The notes: generated from the sequence alone by a model not told the origin. A DNA stretch of 64,000 bases from Brevundimonas sp. SL130 (GCF_026625805.1 NZ_CP113064.1:1612001-1676000), one strand, 5' to 3'; shown: positions 45,590-57,554, counted from the stretch's first letter. A program made the numbers and translations.

Positions 45590-46024
45590 ATGGCCGCCAA
45601 GATTAAATCAGGCGGCGGCGGCAACAAGGTTGAGGCCAACAGCGATATCAACGTTACGCCTTTCGTTGATATCATGTTGGTCTTGCTGATCATCTTCATG
45701 GTTGCGGCTCCGCTCGCCTCTGTGTCGGTGCCGATCGAGTTGCCAACCGCTGTCGCCAAGGCGGCCCCGAACCCGCCCAAGCCGGTCTATATATCGATCC
45801 AGAGTGACGGCGACGTCTTTGTGGGCGATTCCCTGACCGACGTCGGCTCGCTGGGCGACGATCTGCTGACGCAGATCGGGGCTCGGAATCCGGCGGATGA
45901 GCGGATCTTCATTCGGGGCGACCAAAACACCCGCTACGGCGATTTCATGCAGGTCATGAACGCTTTGCAGGATAACGGCTTCTACAGCGTTGCACTGGTC
46001 GGCGAAGACCATGCTGCGAGCTAG
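45590..46024 (+). CDS. exbD: TonB-system protein ExbD
   Basis: A 144-residue TolR/ExbD-family protein. The single membrane helix NVTPFVDIMLVLLIIFMVAAP (about residues 21-40) carries the essential proton-conducting Asp. A periplasmic domain follows. The gene starts 5 bp after the exbB stop. Confidence 0.94.
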   Translation: MAAKIKSGGGGNKVEANSDINVTPFVDIMLVLLIIFMVAAPLASVSVPIELPTAVAKAAPNPPKPVYISIQSDGDVFVGDSLTDVGSLGDDLLTQIGARNPADERIFIRGDQNTRYGDFMQVMNALQDNGFYSVALVGEDHAAS

Positions 46025-46038
46025 AGCGCGGAGATAGT

Positions 46039-46758
46039 ATGACAGACGTCGCATATCATCGCAGTCGTTACGACGTACCGAAGAAGAAGGGCTTCATGGG
46101 GGTTTCGTACCCCGTGCTGATCGCCTGTCTTCTGGTCGTTACGCTCCTGTTCGCCCTGCTGATCTTCTTCCTTCAGCAGTCGAAGTTCAAACTGAAGGAG
46201 TTCAACTACGTCGACGAGTCCGTCGAGGTCGAGTTGGTCGAGCCGGTTCCGCCGCCTCCGCCGCCTCCGCCCCCGCCGCCTCCGCCGACGGATCAGCCGC
46301 CGCCGCCGAAGCTTCAGGTGCGTGTGCCGGCTGCGGTCCCGAACGTCGTTCCTCCGCCGCCGGTGAACATTACGCCGACGCCGAAGGAAGAGCGGGTCGA
46401 GTACAAGGGCCCGCCGGTGAACATCCCCGGACCGCCGCCGCCGCCGGCTCCGCCGGCTCCGCCGCGTCCTTCCACGATCACGAACGTTCAGTGGTCGCGT
46501 CAGCCGCGTCCGACCGCAGACGACTTCCCGGCTCGTGCGCTGGAACGCGAAGTCAGCGGATCGGCCACGGTCGAATGCACCGCTCGGTCCAACGGCTCGC
46601 CGGTCAACTGCCGCGTGATTTCGGAGGAGCCGGCGGGAATGGGCTTCGGTCGGGCCGCCATTCGGGTGGTTCAGCGTGGACAACTGTCTCCGCGTACCGT
46701 CGATGGCGCCGCTCAGGACGCCACCTTCCGCGTCCGGGTGCCCTTCAACCTCGACTAA
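46039..46758 (+). CDS. tonB: Energy transducer TonB
   Basis: A 239-residue protein: one inner-membrane helix (YPVLIACLLVVTLLFALLIFF), a periplasm-spanning Pro-rich arm with a run of 13 consecutive prolines and later PPPPPPAPPAPP, and the TonB C-terminal fold (about residues 150-239, with GSATVECTARSNGSPVNCRVISE). It contacts TonB boxes of outer-membrane receptors such as the one at 60150. It is last in exbB-exbD-tonB and is followed by a strong terminator. Confidence 0.93.
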   Translation: MTDVAYHRSRYDVPKKKGFMGVSYPVLIACLLVVTLLFALLIFFLQQSKFKLKEFNYVDESVEVELVEPVPPPPPPPPPPPPPTDQPPPPKLQVRVPAAVPNVVPPPPVNITPTPKEERVEYKGPPVNIPGPPPPPAPPAPPRPSTITNVQWSRQPRPTADDFPARALEREVSGSATVECTARSNGSPVNCRVISEEPAGMGFGRAAIRVVQRGQLSPRTVDGAAQDATFRVRVPFNLD

Positions 46759-46781
46759 GAGGTTTGGGGTTAGAAAATACG

Positions 46782-46812
46782 CGCCCCGGAGAGCAATCTC
46801 CGGGGCGTTTTT
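46782..46812 (+). terminator. Rho-independent terminator after tonB
   Basis: CGCCCCGGAGA (46782-46792) and TCTCCGGGGCG (46797-46807) form a perfect 11-bp stem with loop GCAA, followed by TTTTT. Confidence 0.95.
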
Positions 46813-46899
46813 CTTTTGCGTCTTCTAGCGATGAAATCTCATCGAACGGGTTGATCACCGGACGCAGGGCCGGTAGAGAACGCCCCTCGCGATGAGCGG

Positions 46900-46976
46900 G
46901 CCGCCTTAGCTCAGTTGGTTAGAGCGCCGGTTTGTGGAACCGGAGGTCCTCAGTTCAAGCCTGAGAGGCGGTACCA
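46900..46976 (+). tRNA. tRNA-His(GTG)
   Basis: A 77-nt tRNA with anticodon loop TTGTGGA (GTG) and encoded CCA. The acceptor stem GCCGCCT/AGGCGGT ends in a G1:U72 pair and the discriminator is A73, not the C73 that pairs with the extra G-1 in most bacteria. This unusual form is known from a clade of alphaproteobacteria that includes Caulobacter. Confidence 0.95.
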
Positions 46977-47074
46977 TCGTTCGACGCGGCAGGGCTTGCA
47001 GCCCGCCGCTTCAACGACCATCTGAACTCCTGTCGGCGTCGTCGCCGATCCCCCACATCGACAGGAGAGCGCAG

Positions 47075-48061
47075 ATGAAGACGCGCAAGTTGGGTCCGAA
47101 CGGGCCCGAGGTTTCGGCCATCGGCCTGGGCTGTATGGGTATGAGCGCCTTCTACGGCGCTGCGGACGAAGCCCAGTCCATTTCCGTCATCCACCGCGCC
47201 CTCGACCTGGGGATCACCCTGTTCGACACGGCGGAGATGTACGGCCCGCATACCAATGAGCTTCTGGTCGGCCAGGCCCTGAAGGACCGACGAGACCAGG
47301 CCTTCATCGCCACCAAGTTCGGCATCAACTACAACGCCGACCGCTCCAAGCTGCTGGTCGACGGCAGCCCCGCCAATGTGCGCCGCGCCGTCGAGGGCAG
47401 CCTCCAGCGGCTCGGCGTCGATCACATCGACCTCTACTACCTGCACCGCGTCGATCCCGACACGCCGATCGAAGAGACGGTCGGGGCGATGGCCGAGTTA
47501 GTCCAGGAGGGCAAGGTGCGGTTCCTGGGCCTGTCCGAGGCCGCGCCGGACACCCTGCGCAAGGCCCATGCGACCCACCCGATCACGGCGCTTCAGACCG
47601 AATACTCGCTGTGGACGCGCGATCCCGAGGATGAGTTGTTCGCGGTCACGCGGGAGCTGGGCATCGGCTTCGTGCCCTACAGCCCCCTGGGGCGGGGCTT
47701 CCTGTCGGGCGAGATCAAGTCGCTCGACGATCTGGCGCCGGACGACTTCCGCCGCACCAACCCGCGCTTCATGGGCGAGAACTTCCAGAAGAACCTGGAT
47801 CTGGTCGAGGCGGTGACGGCCATCGCCGCCGACAAGGGCGTGACGGCCGCCCAACTGGCCCTGGCCTGGGTCCTGGCCCAGGGCGAGGATCTGGTTCCGA
47901 TCCCAGGCACCCGCCGCGTCGCCACGCTGGAACAGAACGCCGCCGCAGCGGACATCATCCTGACGGTGGAGGATCTGGTTCGGATCGACGCCGTCTTCCC
48001 CAAGGGGGCGGCCGTGGGGCACCGGTACGCCGAGGCGGCGCGTGTGGCGCTGAACCGCTGA
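47075..48061 (+). CDS. Aldo/keto reductase
   Basis: A 328-residue NADP-dependent (beta/alpha)8 oxidoreductase. The catalytic tetrad is visible: Asp in FDTAEMYGP with its Tyr, Lys in IATKFG, and His in YYLHRVDP. The C-terminal IPIPGTRR-type segment ([15 protein letters not shown]) binds NADP. AGGAGA lies 8 nt before the ATG. The substrate is not defined; relatives reduce varied aldehydes and ketones. Confidence 0.9.
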   Translation: MKTRKLGPNGPEVSAIGLGCMGMSAFYGAADEAQSISVIHRALDLGITLFDTAEMYGPHTNELLVGQALKDRRDQAFIATKFGINYNADRSKLLVDGSPANVRRAVEGSLQRLGVDHIDLYYLHRVDPDTPIEETVGAMAELVQEGKVRFLGLSEAAPDTLRKAHATHPITALQTEYSLWTRDPEDELFAVTRELGIGFVPYSPLGRGFLSGEIKSLDDLAPDDFRRTNPRFMGENFQKNLDLVEAVTAIAADKGVTAAQLALAWVLAQGEDLVPIPGTRRVATLEQNAAAADIILTVEDLVRIDAVFPKGAAVGHRYAEAARVALNR

Positions 48062-48086
48062 GGCCAGGTTAGAGCCAGGCATGAAG

Positions 48087-48120
48087 AGGCCCGGCTGGAG
48101 CGATCCGGCCGGGCCTTCAT
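48087..48120 (+). terminator. Probable terminator after the aldo/keto reductase gene
   Basis: AGGCCCGGC (48087-48095) pairs with GCCGGGCCT (48108-48116) around a 12-nt loop. It is followed by TCATTTCG, a weak T-run. Confidence 0.6.
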
Positions 48121-48136
48121 TTCGTCTGACGGCTGA

Positions 48137-48559
48137 CTACTGGACGCGGGTCCAGGTCTGAGTTTTACAAAGGGGGGCGACGACGCAGCCGCGCAGGTTC
48201 AGGCTGTTGTCCCCGGTCAGGGTGATGGTCCCGCGATAGGTGCGGCCGTCGGCCGGATTATAGACTGAGCCGTTGCGCCATTCGGTCGGGCCGCCGGTAA
48301 AGCCGGTCAGCATGGGCAGGTTGCGCAGGGGGCGGCTACGCTGGGCGGCGTCACGGTTCTCCGTGTCGCGGGCATTGGCGTCGGCCCGGATGGTGTTCGA
48401 CGTCACCAGGGTCCCGCACAGGGCCTGGCCGCAGCGCGCGATCCGCACCTGGCCGCCGTTCGTCGGCGTCTGCCACAGGCCGGTCGGGTCGCCGGCGAGG
48501 GCGGGGGAGGCGAGCGCAGCCGCCAGGGCGGCGGCGGCCAGCATCATCTTGGTCTTCAT
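48137..48559 (-). CDS. DUF2147 family secreted protein
   Basis: A 140-residue protein with a signal peptide ending SPALA-GD. The mature part starts PTGLWQTPTNGGQVRIARCG, and ends LNLRGCVVAPLCKTQTWTRV, matching the beta-barrel-like DUF2147 family. Paired Cys suggest disulphides. AAGGGAA precedes ATG 48559. Function of the family is unknown. Confidence 0.85.
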   Translation of the reverse strand: MKTKMMLAAAALAAALASPALAGDPTGLWQTPTNGGQVRIARCGQALCGTLVTSNTIRADANARDTENRDAAQRSRPLRNLPMLTGFTGGPTEWRNGSVYNPADGRTYRGTITLTGDNSLNLRGCVVAPLCKTQTWTRVQ

Positions 48560-48763
48560 GGTCGTTCCCTTTGCTCGGGCCGGTTCGGCGACCCGTTGAG
48601 ACGCAGGGTGATCCGGGTTTCGGTTCAAAACAAGGCTTTGCGGATCACCTTATCGCAATGAAAACCAGACCTTAGGTAAGCTTTGGGGCGCGCCGACCAA
48701 GGTCGGATTGACCTTGCCGCGCGTCAGGCGTCTGATTGTGCGAGACAAGCCTTGGGAGGCGCC

Positions 48764-49738
48764 ATGGGCGCGCGATCAGGAAACGACCACCTCAGCCTCA
48801 TCAAGGCGACGCTAGACGGCGGCGCCGCAGCCGCCCGCTCGGCTCTGGCGGCCTCCTGGCGACGGTCGATGTCTCTGTACGGCCTGGACCCTGAGGACAG
48901 CGGTCGCCCCCACACCCTGACGGACGCCCAACTGCGTGAAGCGCGACAGGCCATGGAGCCGATAACGCGCGCGGCGGCTGCGGTGCTGGATCGGCTGTTC
49001 CTCGCCGTCGGAGACACAGGGTGCTGCGTCCTGCTGACCAATGCGGAGGGCGTGCCGCTTGAGCGCCGGGGAGCGGCTGCGGACGACGAGGTCTTTCGCC
49101 GCTGGGGCTTGTGGCCGGGCGCCGTCTGGTCCGAGGCGGTCGAGGGCACCAACGGGATAGGCACAGCCCTGGTCGAGCATCGCCCGCTGACCATCCACCG
49201 GGACCAGCATTTCCATACGCGCAACACCGCCCTCAGCTGCACCAGCCATCCGATCCATGACCATCGGGGACGGCTGGCCGGCCTGTTGGACGTCTCGTCC
49301 TGCCGCGCTGACGCGACGGAGGGCATGCTGGGGCTGATCGCCGCTGCGGTGGCCGACGCGGCGCGGGCGATCGAAGCTCAGACCTTTCGCCAGGCCTTCG
49401 CCGAGGCGCGGATCGTGCTGGCCGGAGATCCCGGTGAAAGAAACGCCGCGGCCCTTCTGGCGGTGGACAAGGACGATCTGGTGATCGGCGCCACCCGCGC
49501 GGCGCGGCTGGCCCTGTCCATCACGGACGAGCGGATCGCGGCGCAGCTGGCGGCGTCGGAGGTTCTGGGTGCGGGCTGCGTCGAGACAGACCTGTTGGAA
49601 GCCGAGCGGGGCGCCGTGCGTCGCGCCCTGGCGCTGAACGGGGGCAATGTCTCCGCAGCGGCGCGCGCGCTGGGCCTCAGTCGCGCGACCCTGCACCGCA
49701 AGCTGCACCGGCTGGGTCTGGCCGGCGAACCGCACTGA
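48764..49738 (+). CDS. GAF-Fis transcriptional activator (AcoR-like, lacking the AAA+ domain)
   Basis: A 324-residue regulator. The N-terminus has the AcoR-type [15 protein letters not shown] motif. A GAF-like sensor follows (about residues 75-210, with [24 protein letters not shown] and [10 protein letters not shown]), and the end is a Fis-type helix-turn-helix ([23 protein letters not shown]). The central AAA+ sigma54-contact domain of true AcoR proteins is absent; the linker is only about 60 residues. GGGAGG precedes ATG 48764. The neighbouring palindrome and dehydrogenase genes suggest it controls alcohol or aldehyde use. Confidence 0.85.
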   Translation: MGARSGNDHLSLIKATLDGGAAAARSALAASWRRSMSLYGLDPEDSGRPHTLTDAQLREARQAMEPITRAAAAVLDRLFLAVGDTGCCVLLTNAEGVPLERRGAAADDEVFRRWGLWPGAVWSEAVEGTNGIGTALVEHRPLTIHRDQHFHTRNTALSCTSHPIHDHRGRLAGLLDVSSCRADATEGMLGLIAAAVADAARAIEAQTFRQAFAEARIVLAGDPGERNAAALLAVDKDDLVIGATRAARLALSITDERIAAQLAASEVLGAGCVETDLLEAERGAVRRALALNGGNVSAAARALGLSRATLHRKLHRLGLAGEPH

Positions 49739-49743
49739 TCCGA

Positions 49744-49763
49744 CTGTCGCAGTTCTGCGACAG
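49744..49763. promoter_or_regulatory. Perfect 20-bp palindrome, probable operator of the GAF-Fis regulator
   Basis: CTGTCGCAG and CTGCGACAG flank TT. It lies 6 bp after the regulator stop and 109 bp before the aldehyde dehydrogenase start, a normal activator distance. Similar TGTCGCA-type half-sites are associated with AcoR-like proteins. It has no T-run, so a terminator is less likely. Confidence 0.65.
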
Positions 49764-49872
49764 GTTTGCGCCGCACCATGAACGAGCCGTCTGGCGGATC
49801 GGCCGGGCGAGGACGAGTTTCTGGGCCCAACGACGTCGGCAAGCGACGCCCGAGGAAAGTCAGGAGTGTTTG

Positions 49873-51390
49873 ATGACCAAGCCAGAATTCGTTCGCGCCA
49901 CCACCCCCAAGTTCAAGGCGCGCTATGACAACTTCATCGGCGGACAGTGGGTTCCGCCCGTCAACGGCCGCTATTTCGAGAACACCTCGCCGGTGAACGG
50001 TCGGGTATTGTGCGAGGTGGCCCATTCCGACGCGGCCGACGTCGAACTGGCGCTGGACGCCGCCCACGCCGCCAAGGACGCCTGGGGCAAGACCAGCGTC
50101 GCCCAGCGTGCCGTCATCCTGAACAAGATCGCCGACCGGATTGAGGCCAACCTCCAGGCCGTCGCCGAGGCCGAGACCTGGGACAACGGCAAGCCGGTGC
50201 GCGAGACCCTGGCCGCCGACATCCCCCTGGCCATCGACCATTTCCGCTACTTCGCCGGCTGTATCCGGGCCCAGGAAGGCGGGATTTCGGAGCTGGACCA
50301 CGACACGGTGGCCTATCATTTCCATGAACCGCTGGGCGTGGTCGGTCAGATCATCCCGTGGAACTTCCCGATCCTGATGGCCGCCTGGAAGATCGCGCCG
50401 GCGCTGGCGGCGGGCAACTGTATCGTCATGAAGCCGGCGGAACAGACCCCGGCCTCGATCCTGGTCGTCATCGAACTGATCCAGGACCTGCTGCCTGCCG
50501 GCGTGCTGAACATCGTGTCGGGCACGGGCGCCGAGGTGGGCGAGCCGCTGGCCACCAATCCGCGGATCGCCAAGATCGCCTTCACCGGTTCCACCGCCGT
50601 GGGTCAGAAGATCATGGAGTATGCGACCAAGAACATCATTCCTGTGACGCTGGAGCTGGGCGGCAAGTCGCCGAACATCTTCTTCAAGGACGTGATGGAC
50701 GCCGACGACGCCTTCCTGGACAAGGCGCTGGAGGGCTTCGCCATGTTCGCCCTGAACCAGGGCGAGGTCTGCACCTGCCCCAGCCGGGCCCTGATCCACG
50801 AGGACATCTATGAGGCCTTCATCGCCAAGGCCATCGCCCGGGTCGAGGCCATCGTCCAGGGCGACCCGCTTGACCCCGCGACCATGATCGGCGCCCAGGC
50901 CTCGGCGCAGCAGTTGAAGAAGATCCTGAGCTATCTGCAGATCGGCAAGGACGAAGGCGCCCAGTTGCTGACCGGCGGCGATCAGGCGGAGCTGAAGGAC
51001 GATCTGGCCGGCGGCTATTACGTCAAGCCGACGGTGTTCAAGGGCACGAACGACATGCGGATCTTCCAGGAGGAGATCTTCGGTCCGGTCCTGGCCGTGA
51101 CCACCTTCAAGACCTTTGAAGAGGCGATGGAGATCGCCAACGACACCGAATACGGCCTGGGCGCCGGGGTGTGGTCGCGCGACATGAACACCGCCTATCG
51201 CGCCGGGCGGACCATCCAGGCCGGGCGGGTCTGGACCAACTGCTATCATCAGTACCCGGCGCATGCGGCCTTCGGGGGGTACAAGAAGTCGGGCATCGGG
51301 CGGGAGAACCACCGGATGATGCTGGACCATTATCAGCAGACCAAGAACCTGCTGGTCAGCTACAGCCCCGACAAGCTGGGCTTCTTCTGA
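49873..51390 (+). CDS. Aldehyde dehydrogenase (AldB/ExaC type)
   Basis: A 505-residue NAD(P)-dependent enzyme that oxidises aldehydes to acids, close to acetaldehyde and chloroacetaldehyde dehydrogenases. The oxyanion Asn is in [13 protein letters not shown], the general-base Glu in [12 protein letters not shown], and the catalytic Cys in [11 protein letters not shown] (about residue 300). AGGAG lies 7 nt before ATG 49873. It lies between the GAF-Fis regulator and an alcohol dehydrogenase, a two-step ethanol-to-acetate set. Confidence 0.93.
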   Translation: MTKPEFVRATTPKFKARYDNFIGGQWVPPVNGRYFENTSPVNGRVLCEVAHSDAADVELALDAAHAAKDAWGKTSVAQRAVILNKIADRIEANLQAVAEAETWDNGKPVRETLAADIPLAIDHFRYFAGCIRAQEGGISELDHDTVAYHFHEPLGVVGQIIPWNFPILMAAWKIAPALAAGNCIVMKPAEQTPASILVVIELIQDLLPAGVLNIVSGTGAEVGEPLATNPRIAKIAFTGSTAVGQKIMEYATKNIIPVTLELGGKSPNIFFKDVMDADDAFLDKALEGFAMFALNQGEVCTCPSRALIHEDIYEAFIAKAIARVEAIVQGDPLDPATMIGAQASAQQLKKILSYLQIGKDEGAQLLTGGDQAELKDDLAGGYYVKPTVFKGTNDMRIFQEEIFGPVLAVTTFKTFEEAMEIANDTEYGLGAGVWSRDMNTAYRAGRTIQAGRVWTNCYHQYPAHAAFGGYKKSGIGRENHRMMLDHYQQTKNLLVSYSPDKLGFF

Positions 51391-51531
51391 TCTGCATCAA
51401 GGATGGCCGGTCCTGGATCGGCCATCCTGTGATCGCTCGCTGTTCCGTCTGTTCGGCGTGCGCAAACTAGGCGGGCGGGCCGACGCCCTGCTTTCGGTCC
51501 GCCTGCTCCCCTAAGCCGTCGAGGACGCACC

Positions 51532-52560
51532 ATGCCCAGAACCATGAAGGCCGCCGTCGTGCGCGAATTCGGCAAGGCCCTGACCATCGAAGAGGTCGCG
51601 CTTCCCGAGCCGGGCCCGGGCCAGATCCAGGTCAAGATCGAGGCGTCCGGCGTCTGTCACACCGATCTGCACGCGGCCGAGGGCGACTGGCCGGTCAAGC
51701 CGAACCCGCCCTTCATCCCGGGCCACGAGGGCGTCGGCTATGTCTCGGCGGTGGGGGCGGGGGTCACCCTGGTCAAGGAGGGCGACCGGGTCGGGGTGCC
51801 CTGGCTGTATTCGGCCTGCGGCCACTGCAAACACTGTCTGGGCGGCTGGGAGACCCTGTGTCACGACCAGCAGAACACCGGCTATTCGGTCAATGGCGGG
51901 TTTGCGGAATACGCCCTGGCCGATCCGAACTATGTCGGCCACCTGCCGGACAATGTCAGCTTCACCGACATCGCCCCGATCCTGTGCGCCGGGGTGACGG
52001 TCTATAAGGGGCTGAAGATGACCGACACCAAGCCGGGCGACTGGGTGGTGATCTCCGGCATCGGCGGCCTGGGCCATGTGGCGGTCCAGTACGCCAAGGC
52101 CATGGGTCTGAACGTCGCCGCCGTGGACGTGGACGACGCCAAGCTGGATCTGGCGCGACGGCTGGGCGCGACCGTGACGGTCAACGCCAAGACCTCGAAC
52201 GATCCCGCCGCCGACATCAAGGCCCAGACCGACGGCGGCGCCCAGGGCGTGCTGGTCACGGCCGTCTCGCCCAAGGCCTTCGAACAGGCGGTCAATATGA
52301 CGTCGAGGGGCGCGACCGTGGCCCTGAACGGCCTGCCGCCCGGCGACTTCCCCCTGTCGATCTTCGACATGGTGTTGAACGGCACCACGGTTCGCGGCTC
52401 CATCGTCGGAACCCGTCTGGACCTTCAGGAGGCGCTTCAGTTCGCCGCCGACGAAAAGGTCAAGGCCACGGTCTCGGTCGAGCCGCTGGAGAACATCAAC
52501 AGCATCTTCCAGCGGATGCGCGACGGCCAGATCGAGGGGCGGATCGTCATGACGATCTGA
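51532..52560 (+). CDS. adhP: Zinc-dependent alcohol dehydrogenase (AdhP type)
   Basis: A 342-residue medium-chain dehydrogenase. Catalytic zinc ligands lie in SGVCHTDLH and GHEGVG; the structural zinc ligands are in [15 protein letters not shown]. The Rossmann motif is [13 protein letters not shown]. It probably converts primary alcohols to aldehydes for the aldehyde dehydrogenase 141 bp upstream. Confidence 0.94.
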   Translation: MPRTMKAAVVREFGKALTIEEVALPEPGPGQIQVKIEASGVCHTDLHAAEGDWPVKPNPPFIPGHEGVGYVSAVGAGVTLVKEGDRVGVPWLYSACGHCKHCLGGWETLCHDQQNTGYSVNGGFAEYALADPNYVGHLPDNVSFTDIAPILCAGVTVYKGLKMTDTKPGDWVVISGIGGLGHVAVQYAKAMGLNVAAVDVDDAKLDLARRLGATVTVNAKTSNDPAADIKAQTDGGAQGVLVTAVSPKAFEQAVNMTSRGATVALNGLPPGDFPLSIFDMVLNGTTVRGSIVGTRLDLQEALQFAADEKVKATVSVEPLENINSIFQRMRDGQIEGRIVMTI

Positions 52561-52693
52561 AATAGACGGAATCCACTCCAAAAAAATGGAGTCTATTTTC
52601 GTCTATTCTCGACGTCCAAGGCGGGTGCGGCGGGGATGTCAGATCGCTACGTCAAAGACCTGGGCGAGATCATAAGGCCGTTTGCGAACGTGC

Positions 52694-52732
52694 TGGGTTG
52701 GCGGCTTGAAGCATTTTCAAGCCGCTGACCCA
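52694..52732. repeat. Long hairpin in the region after the alcohol dehydrogenase gene
   Basis: A stem of about 17 bp (52694-52710 with 52716-52732, two G-U pairs) has a GCATT loop. The inner 10 bp, GCGGCTTGAA/TTCAAGCCGC, are perfect. There is no T-run after it. It also overlaps a 30-codon frame (52636-52728) of unknown meaning. Confidence 0.6.
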
Positions 52733-52816
52733 TCGACGGTTTTCCTGCGAAATTGGGAGCGCGGCATGCTGCCTGGATGCTTGCTTTCCGCTGCCACACT
52801 CTGAAGGGTAGGCATT

Positions 52817-53446
52817 GTGCAAGCTAGGCGTGATATGTCTGGCGATATGCAACGAGCGCTCTACGGTATTGTTCTTGTCGCATTGGGCCTGGCGGCAGGG
52901 TGCGCCACCCGAGCGCCTACGGGGGTAGGTGATCCCGTGAGCCTGCCTGAGCAGAGCGACTATCGTGTCGTTATGGAGGGGCGATCCTTTGTCATCGGTC
53001 CAATCCGTCGCACTATCGTAAGTCGTGGCGACTGGAAATTTGTCGAGGAGATCTCCAACGGCGAGCGCCGCAGAACTCTAGAAAATTCAGATCGAAGCGT
53101 CGTCTGGTCAGCGCAATGGGACGGGCAGGGGACGCACACGAGGATGTGGGCCAGCCACGATACGGCTTCAGCACCGACTGAGAAGCCAAGGATCGAACGA
53201 ACGCCGGAAACGGTTCTAGGTCAGGAATGTAACTGGATCGACGGCAGGCCCGGCGTGCAGGACATTGGCCAGGCGCAATGCGTGGCCGCCGACGGCATGT
53301 TGTTGATCGAGGAAAACACCAGCCGGGGCGGACTCACGAGCGTATTGCGAGCGGTCTCGATCACGGCAGGTCCCGCCCGCCTTGAGGGCTTAGCGTCGGG
53401 AGATGACCCCTTCGACCCTCGGACCTGGGGCTTCCCGATCCCCTGA
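52817..53446 (+). CDS. Putative lipoprotein of unknown function
   Basis: A 209-residue protein whose leader (GIVLVALGLAAGC) ends in a lipobox. GTG 52817 has GGGTAGG a few bases upstream; an inner ATG at 52847 would also give a normal leader. The mature part is beta-rich with a Cys pair (LGQECNWIDG and GQAQCVAADG). No family was recognised. Its codon use looks slightly less GC-biased than its neighbours. It converges on ligA with a 3-bp gap. Confidence 0.7.
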   Translation: MQARRDMSGDMQRALYGIVLVALGLAAGCATRAPTGVGDPVSLPEQSDYRVVMEGRSFVIGPIRRTIVSRGDWKFVEEISNGERRRTLENSDRSVVWSAQWDGQGTHTRMWASHDTASAPTEKPRIERTPETVLGQECNWIDGRPGVQDIGQAQCVAADGMLLIEENTSRGGLTSVLRAVSITAGPARLEGLASGDDPFDPRTWGFPIP

Positions 53447-53449
53447 CGC

Positions 53450-55792
<2,343 letters not shown>

Positions 55793-55858
55793 TCATTACC
55801 ACGGGCTGACGCCGGACGATCCGCAGGCTAGGCTGAATCGTCATTTACGGAGTCGTCC

Positions 55859-56818
55859 ATGTCGCCTGCCGCCGTCCGATCCTTTCTGCTCGGCGGATGC
55901 GCCGCCCTGGCGCTGAGCGGCTGTGTCGAGCCGATCAGTCCGCCGCCGCCCGCGCCCGTCATCTCCGCCGAATACGGCCAGTTGCTGGACGATGTGCGGA
56001 TCCTGTCGGCGGACGACATGGAGGGGCGGGGAACCGGCACGCCGGGCGGGGAGCGGGCGCGGGCCTATGTCGTGTCGCGGCTGGAGGCCCTGGGCGTCGC
56101 GCCGGCCGGGTTCGGACGGCTGCAGCGGTTCGAGGGCATGGGACCGTCGCCCGAGGGGCGGGTGCTCTATCAGGGCTTCAACGTTCTGGGCATGATCCCC
56201 GGAACCCGCGTGGGGGATCGCTACATCGTGGTCAGCGCCCATTATGACCATGTCGGGACCTACGGCGGCCAGATCTACAACGGCGCCGACGACAATGCTT
56301 CAGGCGTGGCCACCCTGCTGGAGCTGGCCCGCCGGCTGAAGGCCCGTCCGCCCGAGCACAGCGTCATCCTGGCCGCCTTCGACGGCGAGGAGCGGGGGCT
56401 GCTGGGCGCGCGCGAGTTCGTCAAGGCGCCGCCCGTGCCCCTGTCGTCCATCGCCCTGAACCTGAATTTCGACATGACGGCGCGGGCCGAGACCGACGGC
56501 CATCTGTGGGTCACGGGAACCTATCAGCACCCGAACCTGCGCCCGATCCTGGAGCCCGTACCGGCCGTCGGCCCGGTCAGTTTCGCCTTCGGCAAGGATA
56601 CGCCGCAGGACGTGGGCGAGAACAACTGGGTCTCGGCGTCGGACCACGGCGCCTTCTTCGAGAAGGGGGTGCCCTTCCTCTATATGGGCGTCGACTATCA
56701 CCCCGACTATCACCGCCCGACTGACGATTTCGAGCGGATCAAACCCGAGGTCTTCACCTCGGCGACGGAGCTGGCCATCGCCGGATTCCTGGCTCTGGAT
56801 CGGTCGCTGGATCGATGA
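55859..56818 (+). CDS. M28-family metallopeptidase, lipoprotein
   Basis: A 319-residue zinc aminopeptidase-like enzyme. The leader ends LALSGC, a lipobox, so it is probably membrane-anchored in the periplasm. Zinc and catalytic residues are visible: His in VVSAHYDHVGT, Asp in YNGADDNASGV, Glu-Glu in FDGEERGLLGA, Asp in NFDMTARA, and His in DYHPDYHRPTDD. Its stop overlaps the next gene start, so the two are coupled. Confidence 0.9.
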   Translation: MSPAAVRSFLLGGCAALALSGCVEPISPPPPAPVISAEYGQLLDDVRILSADDMEGRGTGTPGGERARAYVVSRLEALGVAPAGFGRLQRFEGMGPSPEGRVLYQGFNVLGMIPGTRVGDRYIVVSAHYDHVGTYGGQIYNGADDNASGVATLLELARRLKARPPEHSVILAAFDGEERGLLGAREFVKAPPVPLSSIALNLNFDMTARAETDGHLWVTGTYQHPNLRPILEPVPAVGPVSFAFGKDTPQDVGENNWVSASDHGAFFEKGVPFLYMGVDYHPDYHRPTDDFERIKPEVFTSATELAIAGFLALDRSLDR

Positions 56819-57357
56819 TGCGGCGTCTTCTGGTTCCTGCCCTGATCGGCCCCATGCTGTTCGGCCCCATGCTGTTCGGTGTGGCGGTGCTGGCCGGCTG
56901 CGAGCGGCGTGAGGCGCGGCCGGAGGCGCCGGCTTCAGCGCCCAAGCGTGAAGCCGATTTCCGCCATCGGCTGGAGGGGGACATCTCCGGCGACTATCGG
57001 CCCGTCGTCGAGGCGGGAGAGGGCTGGCGAGTCGAGAGCCTGTTCATTGGCCAGGCGTCGGCGTTCGAGGCCTGGGAAGTCGGACAGCGCGAGGCGTCGC
57101 CGCTGATCCTGACCCTGGCCGGGCCGGACGGCACGGTCAGGTTCACGCCGCGCGCCTATGCGCTGACCGACGAGCGGCTGAGCCTGGTGGCTGTCGCGCC
57201 GGGCGGGCGGGAGGCCAGGTTGGAGGCCCGGATCGACCCCGGCGCCCTGGCCACCGCGCGTCGCAATCTGGGCGACCGGACGCCGGTCATCAGCGGAACC
57301 GTCACGGTCGAGGGCGTTCGACGGCCCGTCAATCTCGGCTGGTGGAACGGCGACTGA
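56815..57357 (+). CDS. Lipoprotein of unknown function, coupled to the M28 peptidase
   Basis: A 180-residue protein with a leader ending VAVLAGC (lipobox). The leader contains a tandem duplication, G-P-M-L-F-G-P-M-L-F. The mature part, GDISGDYRPVVEAGEGWRVES then a beta-rich region, matches no family known to me. ATG 56815 overlaps the peptidase stop. Its role is probably linked to that peptidase; this is inference. Confidence 0.7.
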   Translation: MMRRLLVPALIGPMLFGPMLFGVAVLAGCERREARPEAPASAPKREADFRHRLEGDISGDYRPVVEAGEGWRVESLFIGQASAFEAWEVGQREASPLILTLAGPDGTVRFTPRAYALTDERLSLVAVAPGGREARLEARIDPGALATARRNLGDRTPVISGTVTVEGVRRPVNLGWWNGD

Positions 57358-57372
57358 TCCGGTCAGGTCAGG

Positions 57373-57549
57373 TCAGGCGAAGGCGCGGGCTAAAAGCCAA
57401 CCTGCCGCCGCAACCAAAACCCATAACAGGGCGCCCAGCCCGATCATGACCATGACCGAGCGGCGGCCCGACCAACGGGGTTCCGCCGGCGGCTGTTCGA
57501 CGAGCCGGAGCGGGGGACGGCGCAAGGGTTTGCGGTCTGGACGGAGCAC
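57373..57549 (-). CDS. Small single-span membrane protein
   Basis: From GTG 57549, 58 residues: a basic, Pro/Arg-rich cytoplasmic start (RPDRKPLRRPPLRLVEQPP) and one C-terminal helix (VMVMIGLGALLWVLVAAAGWLLA). A longer frame from 57621 exists, but its extra residues show no pattern. A palindrome lies just upstream. Function is unknown. Confidence 0.6.
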   Translation of the reverse strand: MLRPDRKPLRRPPLRLVEQPPAEPRWSGRRSVMVMIGLGALLWVLVAAAGWLLARAFA

Positions 57550-57554
57550 GATGC

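Noticed and set aside
49378..51330. 650-codon minus-strand frame
   Set aside because: It is antisense to the aldehyde dehydrogenase and GAF-Fis regulator, with biased composition only.
52636..52728. 30-codon frame starting MSDRYVKDLGEI
   Set aside because: It overlaps a strong hairpin, has only a weak ribosome binding site and no recognisable family; kept as an observation, not a gene.
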